Of a stretch of DNA of 64,000 nucleotides, positions 1-8,665 are shown in pieces. The stretch is from Leuconostoc pseudomesenteroides KCTC 3652. Its GTDB lineage: Bacteria; Bacillota; Bacilli; Lactobacillales; Lactobacillaceae. The notes below the pieces were generated by a model. That model had not been told where the DNA came from and ran no database searches. It saw only the letters and a program-made list of their open reading frames with translations. The number at the start of each line of letters is the position of its first letter. The first letter of the stretch is position 1. The stretch lies in contig NZ_BMBP01000001.1 in the NCBI RefSeq assembly GCF_014634745.1, positions 372,001 to 436,000 on the forward strand, written 5' to 3'. Both the position numbers and the translations under genes were made by a program.

Positions 1-1283
<1,283 letters not shown>

Positions 1284-1347
1284 TCATGATTCCATCTGCG
1301 TTTACAACCACAGAAATGACGTAACAATTAGGGGTAAAATAAAATAG

Positions 1348-1378
1348 AAAAGCTCCCAAGAAAGTCTTGAGAGCTTTT
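1348..1378 (-). terminator. pyrG leader attenuator hairpin
   Basis: A 14-bp stem with one G-U pair and a 3-nt loop, followed on the minus strand by a T-rich run (TTTTCTATTTTATTTT). It lies between the pyrG promoter and the pyrG start, so it must be read through for expression. The 3' arm contains GGGAGC, complementary to GCUCCC at the transcript start. Confidence 0.8.
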
Positions 1379-1399
1379 AACGTTTGTCCCAACAAATGG

Positions 1400-1440
1400 G
1401 AGCCCTAATTTATAATACAGAGTTAGTCCTCATTTGTCAA
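1400..1440 (-). promoter_or_regulatory. pyrG promoter with GGGC start
   Basis: TTGACA (1435-1440), 17-bp spacer, TATTAT (1412-1417). Six bases after the -10 the transcript would start GGGCUCCC at 1405. In Bacillus and Lactococcus a GGGC start allows reiterative G addition when CTP is low, and the poly-G tail disrupts the leader terminator. The start position is inferred from spacing. Confidence 0.75.
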
Positions 1441-1479
1441 ATTGAATTATCTTAAACACCCAGTCAATGTCCCTGTCCA

Positions 1480-2853
1480 TCAAATTCGTCTGGATTGGTT
1501 GAAAATTTGATTTGGATCATACTGCTTCGCAATTTGATGAAGGCGACGTCCTGTTTCACTTGGCCAAACACGCTTCGTTTCAGCTTGGCTAATGTCACTA
1601 GAATAGGCGCCATAGACCCCTAGGTTTTCCAAATGTAGTGCTTTAAATTGCTGATTCAAGTCATCTGACATTGTTGGATCACACCAAACCGCGATAAAAA
1701 ATTTAGCCTGTCGGTGTGCCCACGCATTAAAATTAATAGCGCGCATATTTATAGCACCATCAATAGCACGAACTTCAAGACCCATTACACTATCCAAAGC
1801 AATTAATTTGGCTAATTTCAGCACAATTTCAGCATCTAATTGATCGACCAACACATTTTTGACATAAGCATCTTGATCCCCCTTGTTGTCCAAATGTGGC
1901 GCTTTGACTAAGTCAGCATAACTCATCTGTTGCCATTCATATTCGACAACTTGTTCAAGATTCTTGCTAGCACGCAATAATGTTTTCATTTTGTCTGTTG
2001 ATTCACCAATCCAGACATTTGTTGCTGTCGCGGCCAGCGGATTCCCCCCCTCCTGCTTAGTAATCATCAAGAGACTAGACAAATCATAGTCACAATTGGC
2101 AAGCCATTGCTGCCAATGGCGCAAAAATTGCCATAAATCTTTCAAATCATAACTGATCTTTTGATACATAATTGGGACAGATACACCTTGTGCTGTTTGA
2201 GGTACTGCGTCAGCCTGAAACACAAAATTAGTCACAACACCAATTTGAGAACTACCACCCCGTAGCGCCCAAAACAAGTCAGGCTCATGTTCCTCAGAGA
2301 CGACATGTCGATTCCCATCACCTGTTATAACAGTTGCCGAAATAATACGATCGATCGTCAGTCCTTGTTTTCTGACTAATAAACCGATACCACCAGCCGT
2401 TGCGAGACCGCCAACGCCAGTATCGCCAAAGTCACCACTTGATAAAATAAGCCCAGACTGACCAATTTTTGCAGCCACGTCTCCCCAAACTGCACCGCAT
2501 TGTGTCTCAAATATGCCTTTTTCAGCGTCCAAAACAGTCACACGATTCATCTGAGATAGATCTAGTATAACGCCATTTTGATTAATAGACTGCTTAGTAA
2601 GGCCATGCCCGCCGCTTTTAATTGAAAATGGTACGGCATCTTTTGCAAGACGTTGCAATTGTGCCACGTACATAATAACTTCACTCACGTGGGCTTCAGT
2701 TTTTGCAACAAATATTAACGCAGGATGACCAACTTGAAAATAATTAGATTGAAAACGGCTGTACTGGTCATCATCAGAATCCAAACATATTGATTGCAGC
2801 TCTTCTGGAATTGGTGGCCAATCTTGCGTGCCAGTTTGTTTAATATTTGTCAT
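1480..2853 (-). CDS. FAD-binding oxidoreductase, berberine bridge enzyme-like
   Basis: A 457-residue flavoprotein of the FAD_binding_4 / BBE type. Residues 45-190 form the FAD-binding domain. KSGGHG at about 79-84 holds the His that family members attach covalently to FAD. The second covalent Cys of bicovalent members is absent: the matching loop reads GDFGDTGVGG. The BBE domain closes the protein with PNQIFNQ. Such enzymes oxidise alcohols, sugars or aromatic compounds; the substrate here is unknown. No signal peptide, so cytoplasmic. The start overlaps the stop of the upstream MFS gene by 4 bp (ATGA), so the two are translationally coupled and probably act on one compound. No terminator is visible before the pyrG promoter. 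Confidence 0.88.
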   Translation of the reverse strand: MTNIKQTGTQDWPPIPEELQSICLDSDDDQYSRFQSNYFQVGHPALIFVAKTEAHVSEVIMYVAQLQRLAKDAVPFSIKSGGHGLTKQSINQNGVILDLSQMNRVTVLDAEKGIFETQCGAVWGDVAAKIGQSGLILSSGDFGDTGVGGLATAGGIGLLVRKQGLTIDRIISATVITGDGNRHVVSEEHEPDLFWALRGGSSQIGVVTNFVFQADAVPQTAQGVSVPIMYQKISYDLKDLWQFLRHWQQWLANCDYDLSSLLMITKQEGGNPLAATATNVWIGESTDKMKTLLRASKNLEQVVEYEWQQMSYADLVKAPHLDNKGDQDAYVKNVLVDQLDAEIVLKLAKLIALDSVMGLEVRAIDGAINMRAINFNAWAHRQAKFFIAVWCDPTMSDDLNQQFKALHLENLGVYGAYSSDISQAETKRVWPSETGRRLHQIAKQYDPNQIFNQSRRI

Positions 2854-4058
2854 TCGGAACGCACCCCTCTTTCAGCTTGGTGTGCAGTAATTATCATAAA
2901 CAACACGTATGTCAACACAGCAAATCCTGCAAAAAACAGAAATGGTAATTTAGTATTAATTTGATAGATAAATGATCCAAACAATGGGGATACAATTCCA
3001 GCAATTGCTTGTGTCATAGCAACAGCGCCGGCAACCGCACCTTGATGTTCTTGAGAAACTGTTAATGAAGCGCCTGCTGATAATGAACTCATACCTAACG
3101 CCGCGCCAGCACCAATGAAAATATAACTGACAATCATTAACCAATAAGCATTTGCAGAAGCAATGAGTAATAACCCAATCACAATGAGCGGAATACCAAT
3201 CAGCATCATTTGTCGCGCTGAAAAATTAAAGACTTTGATTTGAAGTATTTGAACAATCATCAACGTAACACCTAAAATAACAAACAAAAATGATGATGTT
3301 TTGGCACTTTGGATGACGCTTTGCCCGATGTTGTCATGTAAATATAATGATGTGAGTAATTGTAAGCCGACAACCACAAACATCACTGAGCTACCAACCA
3401 ACAACCAACTCAATAATTGCACCGAGAAAAATTTGCTTTTTTGCTTTTGGGTTGTTTCGTCATTTTTTGCATTGTCAATTGTGATTTGCTGTTTTGGCAA
3501 GATACCTGTCATAATCACTGCAAAAATTAAGAGCAAAACTATCGTTGTGTAAAAAGGTAAATACAAATTGCCTGAGGCCGAAATTAGACCACCAATGATA
3601 GGACCCAAAACCATAGCTAGACCGGTAGCAAATCCCAATGAAGACATATCTTTTGCGCGATCTGTTACTGATGAAATGTCTGCCATATAAGCATTAGCAG
3701 CCGTTGGCGTTGTGGTCATAAAAATACCTAACAAAAACCTAGTGCCCATTAACGCGTATATCAGCATCGAGCTGGCTGTCGCCGTTCCAATCGCCATGTG
3801 GAGCAAGGCGACGTATAGAATGAAAAACGCACCCATACCCAATAGACCAATAATCATAACGATACGTCTGCCAAATGAATCACTCAACTTTCCCCAAATT
3901 GGTGCAAAGAGCAGCATGGCGAAAGCACCTAACGAAATCATAATGCCAATTTGACCTGGCATTAAATGTGCTTTTGTTGAAATGGCTGAGAGCACTGGCA
4001 TCGTAATGTAAATTCCTAAATACGACACAAGTGTTGCCACAAAGAGTTTCTTTTTCAT
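2850..4058 (-). CDS. MFS drug/metabolite efflux transporter (DHA1-like)
   Basis: A 402-residue integral membrane protein with about 12 hydrophobic segments. The MFS motif A is clear after TM2 (GKLSDSFGRR), and a polar central loop around residue 200 (KNDETTQKQKSK) separates the two halves. It resembles proton-driven TetA/NorA-type exporters. It lies downstream of an AraC-family activator on the same strand and overlaps the downstream flavoprotein gene by 4 bp, suggesting an AraC-controlled unit that exports and oxidises one compound. Substrate unknown. The ribosome site (GGAAGGGAA) is far from the ATG. Confidence 0.9.
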   Translation of the reverse strand: MKKKLFVATLVSYLGIYITMPVLSAISTKAHLMPGQIGIMISLGAFAMLLFAPIWGKLSDSFGRRIVMIIGLLGMGAFFILYVALLHMAIGTATASSMLIYALMGTRFLLGIFMTTTPTAANAYMADISSVTDRAKDMSSLGFATGLAMVLGPIIGGLISASGNLYLPFYTTIVLLLIFAVIMTGILPKQQITIDNAKNDETTQKQKSKFFSVQLLSWLLVGSSVMFVVVGLQLLTSLYLHDNIGQSVIQSAKTSSFLFVILGVTLMIVQILQIKVFNFSARQMMLIGIPLIVIGLLLIASANAYWLMIVSYIFIGAGAALGMSSLSAGASLTVSQEHQGAVAGAVAMTQAIAGIVSPLFGSFIYQINTKLPFLFFAGFAVLTYVLFMIITAHQAERGVRSE

Positions 4059-4108
4059 GAATAGAACTTCCCTTCCTGTTGATTAACTATTCTGTTAACT
4101 AATCTAAA

Positions 4109-4160
4109 GAAGTTCTGCTGCTTTTACTATCCTTTTTTGACAAAAGTAGCCCTTTTGAGT
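4109..4160 (-). promoter_or_regulatory. Candidate AraC-type activator site upstream of MFS gene
   Basis: On the minus strand two related segments, AAAAGGGCTACTTTTG and AAAAGGATAGTAAAAG, lie about 20 bp apart just upstream of the MFS gene, the direct-repeat spacing typical of AraC-family sites. No good -35 hexamer is visible, which fits activator dependence. The assignment is inference. Confidence 0.35.
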
Positions 4161-4180
4161 ATTTTATAAAAATTGACGGC

Positions 4181-5104
4181 TTAATTGATGTTGTAGAGTT
4201 GTCGATACTGTTTTGGTGTCATCTGTGTTTTCTTTTTGAAAATGGCCGAGAATTTACTGACATTACCATAACCAATTCCAGTTGCAATTGATAGTATCTT
4301 GGCGTTGCTATTTTTGAGTTGATCGCATGCTTTATCAAATCGCTTCTCAGAAACAAACTGGTGAATTGTCTGTTGATAAGTTGATTTGAATAATTTCTGT
4401 AATCTCGTTTGACTAATATGAAATTGATTGGATAGTTGCACAATCGCTATTCTTTTGTCTAAATTTTGTAGCAGAAAATCATGTATCGCATTAATTTTTT
4501 TAATATCTTTGGTGGCAAAATATTGTTGTGGGAAAGTACTTTGATATGTTGTGAGATATAGCAACAGTTCAGCAACTTTTAATCTTAAAAATTGGCGTTG
4601 ATTATGGGTTTCAACTTCCGCAATATCTTTAAAGAGACGATCAATAAATTCAGTTTTCATCAATCGAAAATTTCGATTTGTTAATTGATTTTGAAAAATT
4701 TGTTGGCAAATATCAGGATTGCCAACTAAACTAAATAATTCTTCGTCAACTTTTTCTGGATTAACTAAAAAAGTGACACCACGATAATGTCCATCAATAA
4801 TATTGTAGTTTCTTTGCTCATCTGCTTCTTGAGAAATTTTTAAAAATCCGGGTTCTAAAAATACTGCTTCCCTATGATTGTTAACAGCATGAACATTGCC
4901 AGCATAAGCAAAGTCAAGGCGCAATATTTTATTTGGAAAATTAATATTGGCACGATAATGTGCAATATCATAATCATGTAAAATAAAATCAACACCTGGT
5001 AATAATTTAATCGCTTGGGGATTAATTGTGGCTGACTGATCAAACAAGAATCGTTTGTAATGGTCCAAATTATCCGACATTTCATGCCATTTTGTTTCTA
5101 ACAT
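4181..5104 (-). CDS. AraC-family transcriptional regulator
   Basis: A 307-residue DNA-binding protein. The N-terminal ~200 residues are a presumed ligand-sensing domain of unclear family. The C-terminal ~100 residues are a double helix-turn-helix: first helix pair around IVQLSNQFHISQTRLQKLF, second around ILSIATGIGYGNVSKFSAIF, ending KKKTQMTPKQYRQL, the AraC signature. It lies 122 bp upstream of, and in line with, the MFS-flavoprotein pair, so it is the likely activator of that unit. Ligand unknown. Confidence 0.92.
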   Translation of the reverse strand: MLETKWHEMSDNLDHYKRFLFDQSATINPQAIKLLPGVDFILHDYDIAHYRANINFPNKILRLDFAYAGNVHAVNNHREAVFLEPGFLKISQEADEQRNYNIIDGHYRGVTFLVNPEKVDEELFSLVGNPDICQQIFQNQLTNRNFRLMKTEFIDRLFKDIAEVETHNQRQFLRLKVAELLLYLTTYQSTFPQQYFATKDIKKINAIHDFLLQNLDKRIAIVQLSNQFHISQTRLQKLFKSTYQQTIHQFVSEKRFDKACDQLKNSNAKILSIATGIGYGNVSKFSAIFKKKTQMTPKQYRQLYNIN

Positions 5105-5180
5105 TACGTCTCTTCCCCATCTTTGCGAAATTTATTTAGTAATATTATCATAATAACAACGATCAATTAAAGCAAATAAA

Positions 5181-5206
5181 AAACAGCAACTTAATGATTG
5201 CTGTTT
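5181..5206 (-). terminator. Terminator of amino-acid permease gene
   Basis: AAACAGCAA and TTGCTGTTT pair across an 8-nt loop and run into TTTTTTATTTG on the minus strand. The 5' arm lies inside the last codons and stop of the permease gene. Confidence 0.75.
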
Positions 5207-6591
5207 GAACCTTGCTGCATTTTCTTAGCATGCCAAGCACGTGTTGCAAAGAAAACAATGGTCATGATGACTAGAAAAGCAAACCCAACAAGCAATGGTG
5301 CTCGTGTATCGGGGTTAATCATCATAAATACCAACGTCACCAATAACATCAAAATCGCAAAATAGTTGGTGTATGGTGCAAATGGCATTTTAAAGGGATG
5401 ATCTGCCATTAATACCGCATTAGCTTTTCGGAATTTGATTTGGCTAACCAAAATGACAAACCAAGGCACCATACCGGGTAACGTACTGGCTGAATAAACC
5501 AGTACAAAAATGCTAGAACTACCATGCCAAAACATGGGCAAAACTGCATTTAAAATGATGCCTAACAAGATACCACCAGAAATCGCTAACACAGGCAGCG
5601 TTGGCACACGGTGCTTAGATAATTTCAAAAACTTAGGTGATAATTCTTTTCCCAAAGCCAACGTGTACAGCATGCGACTTGATGAAAAAATTCCCGAATT
5701 CAACGCAGACATTGCAGCCGTCATCATGACAAAATTAATGATCCCCGCAGCAGCTGTAATACCTACTCGTGAGAAAGTCTCCACAAATGGTGATCCCACT
5801 TGATCTAATTTATCCCAAGGATAGATCGTAATGATAACAAAAATAGCACCAATATAAAATATTAAAATACGCGCAACAATTGATTTAATAGACTTAACAA
5901 TGGCAACCTGAGGATTGGCGGCTTCACCTGCTGTAATACCAATAATCTCAATTGCTTGATATGATGTAATGACAATTGATAATGCAAAGAAAAATCCTTT
6001 TATCCCACCAGCAAAAAATGGTCCGTGCGCCCACAAATTTGAAAAGCCTAAGGGTTGCCAATGATTACCAAATCCTAGTAAAATCACGAGCAATCCTAGA
6101 ATAATCATGAAGATGATAGTGACAACCTTAATTAACGAAAACCACGTTTCCATTTCACCATAAGCTTTCACCGTCACTAAGTTAGCTGCTGTCAACATCG
6201 CTAATACGACAACGCCCGTCACCCAATCGGGAATGTGTGGGAACCAAAAGTCTAAGTAAATGCCCACGGCAATTGTTTCACTAACACCAACTGTCAGCCA
6301 TTGAAATACATTTGCCCACACCGTGAGATATCCAGCTACGGGATGAATATATTTTGTAGCGTAATTTGCAAAAGAGCCAACCGATGGATCAACATATAAC
6401 ATTTCTCCCAAAGCACGCATCACCAAATACAGCACTAAACCAGCCAATGCGTATGCCAACAGGACAGAAACACCTGTCCATTTAATAGTTGCTGAAGATC
6501 CCATGAAAAGGCCGACACCTATCGTGCCACCTAGTGCAATCATCTGCATTTGACGTGATGATAAATCACGATTTAATTCTTTTCCTGCCAT
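5191..6591 (-). CDS. Amino-acid permease, APC superfamily (AAT type)
   Basis: A 466-residue proton-coupled amino-acid importer. It has about 12 hydrophobic segments and the AAT-family opening LSSRQMQMIALGGTIGVGLF, with SYQAIEIIGITAGEA in the middle and charged C-terminal residues. The ATG at 6591 is chosen because GAGG lies about 10 nt upstream; an upstream in-frame TTG overlaps that site. A T-box leader controls the gene, so it is induced when one tRNA is uncharged. The cognate amino acid cannot be fixed from the protein alone. Confidence 0.92.
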   Translation of the reverse strand: MAGKELNRDLSSRQMQMIALGGTIGVGLFMGSSATIKWTGVSVLLAYALAGLVLYLVMRALGEMLYVDPSVGSFANYATKYIHPVAGYLTVWANVFQWLTVGVSETIAVGIYLDFWFPHIPDWVTGVVVLAMLTAANLVTVKAYGEMETWFSLIKVVTIIFMIILGLLVILLGFGNHWQPLGFSNLWAHGPFFAGGIKGFFFALSIVITSYQAIEIIGITAGEAANPQVAIVKSIKSIVARILIFYIGAIFVIITIYPWDKLDQVGSPFVETFSRVGITAAAGIINFVMMTAAMSALNSGIFSSSRMLYTLALGKELSPKFLKLSKHRVPTLPVLAISGGILLGIILNAVLPMFWHGSSSIFVLVYSASTLPGMVPWFVILVSQIKFRKANAVLMADHPFKMPFAPYTNYFAILMLLVTLVFMMINPDTRAPLLVGFAFLVIMTIVFFATRAWHAKKMQQGSNSNH

Positions 6592-6618
6592 AACTCGTCC
6601 ATCCTCTTTTTTAAACAA

Positions 6619-6872
6619 ATAAAAGCGCCCTCGAATAAAAATTCAAGGGCGCTTTTCGCGCGGTACCACCTTAGTCATATCAGCCGTCATCAAAAATAGC
6701 CAATTCATTTCACTCTCATTGGAATAACGACCAATGACACCGGTCATACTTTCACGTGCGCTAATCGTATGTCACTTCGGAGGTAGTTATTCACCATCAT
6801 TGCTTTGCCACTCTCACCAAGTATGGCATCTCTTCAACAACAACAATAGTTACTTGTCCTCTTCAACGTTTT
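6619..6872 (-). promoter_or_regulatory. T-box tRNA-sensing leader
   Basis: The diagnostic T-box sequence AAGGTGGTACCGCG lies at 6659-6672 (minus). Upstream is a stem I with AGTA (loop E) on the 5' side, a distal GGTGAGAG loop and GAA on the 3' side. The terminator is a long stem at 6621-6656 followed by TTTTATTTG. The specifier loop reads GAATAACTACC; spacing after GAA favours AAC (Asn), while CTA and TAC are alternatives. The bulge UGGU would pair with a tRNA having A73, which speaks against Asn if that tRNA carries G73. Confidence 0.93.
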
Positions 6873-6877
6873 CATCA

Positions 6878-6906
6878 ATAATACACTAATTTACTATTTT
6901 AAGCAA
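6878..6906 (-). promoter_or_regulatory. Promoter of T-box/permease transcript
   Basis: TTGCTT (6901-6906), 17-bp spacer, TATTAT (6878-6883) on the minus strand, directly upstream of the T-box stem I. Confidence 0.7.
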
Positions 6907-6908
6907 AT

Positions 6909-6940
6909 AAAAAACAGAATTCCTAAGAATTCTGTTTTTT
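6909..6940. terminator. Terminator after tRNA-Lys, symmetrical
   Basis: A perfect 14-bp stem (AAAAAACAGAATTC / GAATTCTGTTTTTT) with a CTAA loop. It ends the tRNA transcript and lies just upstream of the T-box promoter. T runs on both strands make it usable in both directions. Confidence 0.85.
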
Positions 6941-6972
6941 GTGGATCACCCAAGGTCGCCTGATTAACTCAG

Positions 6973-7046
6973 TGCTCCCGCTCGGATTCGAACCGAGGAC
7001 CTTGGGATTAAAAATCCCCTACTCTAACCAACTGAGTTACAGGAGC
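6973..7046 (-). tRNA. tRNA-Lys (anticodon TTT)
   Basis: A 74-nt cloverleaf: acceptor GCTCCTG/CGGGAGC, D stem ACTC/GAGT, anticodon loop TTTTTAA giving anticodon TTT, T arm CTCGG-TTCGAAT-CCGAG, discriminator A. CCA is not encoded. The top pair of the anticodon stem (27-43) is G-A, a mismatch. It stands alone with its own promoter and terminator. Confidence 0.9.
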
Positions 7047-7073
7047 ATTTCTTATGCCTTAGCACATTTATAT

Positions 7074-7102
7074 ATATTACAGACTTTTCTAAAAAAAAGC
7101 AA
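7074..7102 (-). promoter_or_regulatory. tRNA-Lys promoter
   Basis: TTGCTT (7097-7102), 17-bp spacer, TAATAT (7074-7079) on the minus strand, about 28 bp before the mature tRNA 5' end. Confidence 0.6.
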
Positions 7103-7218
7103 CCCCTTTTTTCAACTAAGTTGTATTCTTTTAACAGGCCCTGAACATCTAGTTAACACCTCCATATTTTCGTAGTTACAAATTTTCTTATATCACTCAT
7201 TTTTAAGCTCAAATTAAT

Positions 7219-8250
7219 CTATATGACTTGTTCTTCATCCTTTTCAGCTAAATGAAACACATGCCAGATAGTAATGGCAATAATCCAAGCAACAACAAAC
7301 AACCCAACCAAGATGATACCCATTTGATTAAAATCCAGCGCGTTTGCCCATCTCGTTAAACCATTTTGCCAGCCAAGCATGACGGAAAATGATTGAATAA
7401 AGTCCACAAACCCAATGAACCCAGCAGCTAAAATAGAAATGCCTGTAATCGTCAAATTATAATAGACTTTTCGATATGGTGATGAAAATACCCAATGATA
7501 TGTTGTACTCATAAAGAAGCCGTCAACAGTATCCATCAAACACATCCCCGCAGTAAACAGCAACGGAAAAGCCATGGTTGAATACCATGGTATTCCCTCA
7601 TTAGCAGCGGTAGCAGACGTGGCCAAAACCGCAATTTGTGTCGCAGTATCAAAGCCTAAACCAAACAAAAAACCAACGATTGCCACTTGCCAATTATGCT
7701 TGATCATGCCCAATAACTTCAAAAACAAACGATATATTTTAGAGGTGTTAACTTGTTCCTGCTTATCATCCACACCATTGCGATGATGCATTGCCGTAAA
7801 TTTCACCCAAATATCACGCAAAATAAAACTATTGACAATAGCTAACATTATCAACATAGCAGCTGCAATTGAAGTCCCTAAGGCGCCACCAATATGTTCA
7901 AAAACCGGCATGGCATGTTTGGCCCACTCGACAAATAAAACTGTTGCCATTGCCATCAATACCACAACCATTGAATGACCAAATGAAAAACTGAAGCCGA
8001 CACCGCGCGTATTTTTGCCATCATTTAGCATTTTACGCGTCATGTTATCAATGGCAGCAATATGATCGACATCAAATGCATGCCTTAGTCCCATGGTGAA
8101 CGACAAATAAGCCATTGCTATCATTTCAGGATACTGCGCAGCACTGGTCATTAATAACATTATTCCTGAAATTAAAAAAAGGACGATTATTGCACCATAG
8201 CGCATTGCATCTGACTGTAACGTTGTTTGTTTTTGTGTGCTTAACATCAT
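7219..8250 (-). CDS. Nickel/cobalt-family (NiCoT, HoxN/NixA-like) metal transporter
   Basis: A 343-residue inner-membrane permease with about eight hydrophobic segments. All family signatures are present: RHAFDVDHIAAIDN at 56-69 (the metal-binding HX4DH), FSFGHSMVV, GFLFGLGFDTATQ and GMCLMDTVDGFFM. NiCoT proteins import Ni2+ and/or Co2+; the metal here is not predictable by eye. AAGGAG lies 9-10 nt before the ATG. No nickel enzyme gene is visible nearby. The gene sits downstream of a Leu-rich leader peptide and a strong terminator (8426-8462), so expression would depend on antitermination. Its upstream neighbours are the leu and suf operons, which points to metal supply for those pathways (inference). 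No convincing terminator follows. Confidence 0.92.
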   Translation of the reverse strand: MMLSTQKQTTLQSDAMRYGAIIVLFLISGIMLLMTSAAQYPEMIAMAYLSFTMGLRHAFDVDHIAAIDNMTRKMLNDGKNTRGVGFSFSFGHSMVVVLMAMATVLFVEWAKHAMPVFEHIGGALGTSIAAAMLIMLAIVNSFILRDIWVKFTAMHHRNGVDDKQEQVNTSKIYRLFLKLLGMIKHNWQVAIVGFLFGLGFDTATQIAVLATSATAANEGIPWYSTMAFPLLFTAGMCLMDTVDGFFMSTTYHWVFSSPYRKVYYNLTITGISILAAGFIGFVDFIQSFSVMLGWQNGLTRWANALDFNQMGIILVGLFVVAWIIAITIWHVFHLAEKDEEQVI

Positions 8251-8360
8251 GTTTTTTCTTCTCCTTGCACTGTAAAAATAAGATTATCATAGGATATATT
8301 CTCTGGTAAACATAGCGAACAAATGGTGTCCTTAGTAGACAAATTATGTCCTTTCAACAT
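8247..8360 (-). CDS. Possible 37-residue small ORF overlapping the transporter start
   Basis: An ATG at 8360 opens a 37-codon frame ending KGHNLSTKDTICSLCLPEN...VQGEEKT; its stop overlaps the transporter start (ATGA). It holds a CxxC pair. The ribosome site is weak (AAAG). It lies after the attenuator terminator, so it would be co-expressed with the transporter. It could be a coupling or metal-sensing peptide, or chance. Confidence 0.25.
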   Translation of the reverse strand: MLKGHNLSTKDTICSLCLPENISYDNLIFTVQGEEKT

Positions 8361-8425
8361 GCTACTTTGACGAGAAGGTGATCGATAATCGCTGACTACA
8401 TTTGTTGCTTTGAGTGCATCAACAC

Positions 8426-8462
8426 AAAAACACCCCAACCATATTAAAGTTGGGGTGTTTTT
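8426..8462 (-). terminator. Attenuator terminator before the metal transporter
   Basis: A perfect 14-bp stem (AAAAACACCCCAAC / GTTGGGGTGTTTTT) with a 9-nt loop and T run on the minus strand. It stands 176 bp before the transporter start and 69 bp after the leader-peptide stop, in the attenuator position. Its 5' arm CCCAAC can instead pair with GTTGGG at 8471-8476. Confidence 0.85.
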
Positions 8463-8470
8463 AATGTTGT

Positions 8471-8529
8471 CCCAACTATCTACCAAACGATTTTTATTTA
8501 GTAGATAGTCACTCAAAGAACCTACTAAA
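8471..8529 (-). promoter_or_regulatory. Competing leader hairpins before the metal transporter
   Basis: Minus-strand segments, in transcript order: TTTAGTAGG (8521-8529), CTATCTACTAAA (8497-8508), TTTGGTAGATAG (8476-8487), GTTGGG (8471-8476). TTTAGTAG pairs perfectly with CTACTAAA; that segment pairs alternatively with TTTGGTAGATAG. The first segment also pairs with CCTACT inside the leader-peptide frame. These are mutually exclusive structures of the kind used in ribosome-controlled attenuation. Confidence 0.65.
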
Positions 8530-8531
8530 CC

Positions 8532-8588
8532 TCAATTGAGGAGTAGGTAGAGGAGAGAATGATTGACTTGCTTCATTGTTTTATGCAT
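8532..8588 (-). CDS. Leucine-rich leader peptide (MHKTMKQVNHSLLYLLLN)
   Basis: An 18-codon frame with a good ribosome site (AAAGAGG, 7 nt before ATG) about 40 nt downstream of a consensus promoter. Five of the last seven codons are Leu (CTC CTC TAC CTA CTC CTC AAT, then TGA). The stop lies inside the first hairpin, so ribosome stalling for want of charged tRNA-Leu would decide which downstream hairpin forms. The downstream gene is a Ni/Co-type transporter. Confidence 0.75.
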   Translation of the reverse strand: MHKTMKQVNHSLLYLLLN

Positions 8589-8632
8589 AATTTTACCTCT
8601 TTTTTTGTTATTTATTTAACAATATAATTAAA

Positions 8633-8661
8633 ATTATATTATTAAATTTTCATTTTGTCAA
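8633..8661 (-). promoter_or_regulatory. Promoter of leader peptide/metal transporter unit
   Basis: TTGACA (8656-8661), 17-bp spacer, TATAAT (8633-8638): full consensus on the minus strand. It begins right after the stop of the YrdC-like gene, with no terminator in between. Confidence 0.85.
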
Positions 8662-8665
8662 ACGT

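Noticed and set aside
7141-7180. GGAGG followed by a five-codon frame (MFRAC) after the metal transporter
   Set aside because: Too short to judge, with no terminator or downstream gene on that strand to regulate except the tRNA.
8247-8516. 89-residue minus-strand frame before the metal transporter
   Set aside because: It begins with TTG without a ribosome site and runs straight through the attenuator hairpins and terminator; only the 37-codon end is kept as a weak candidate.
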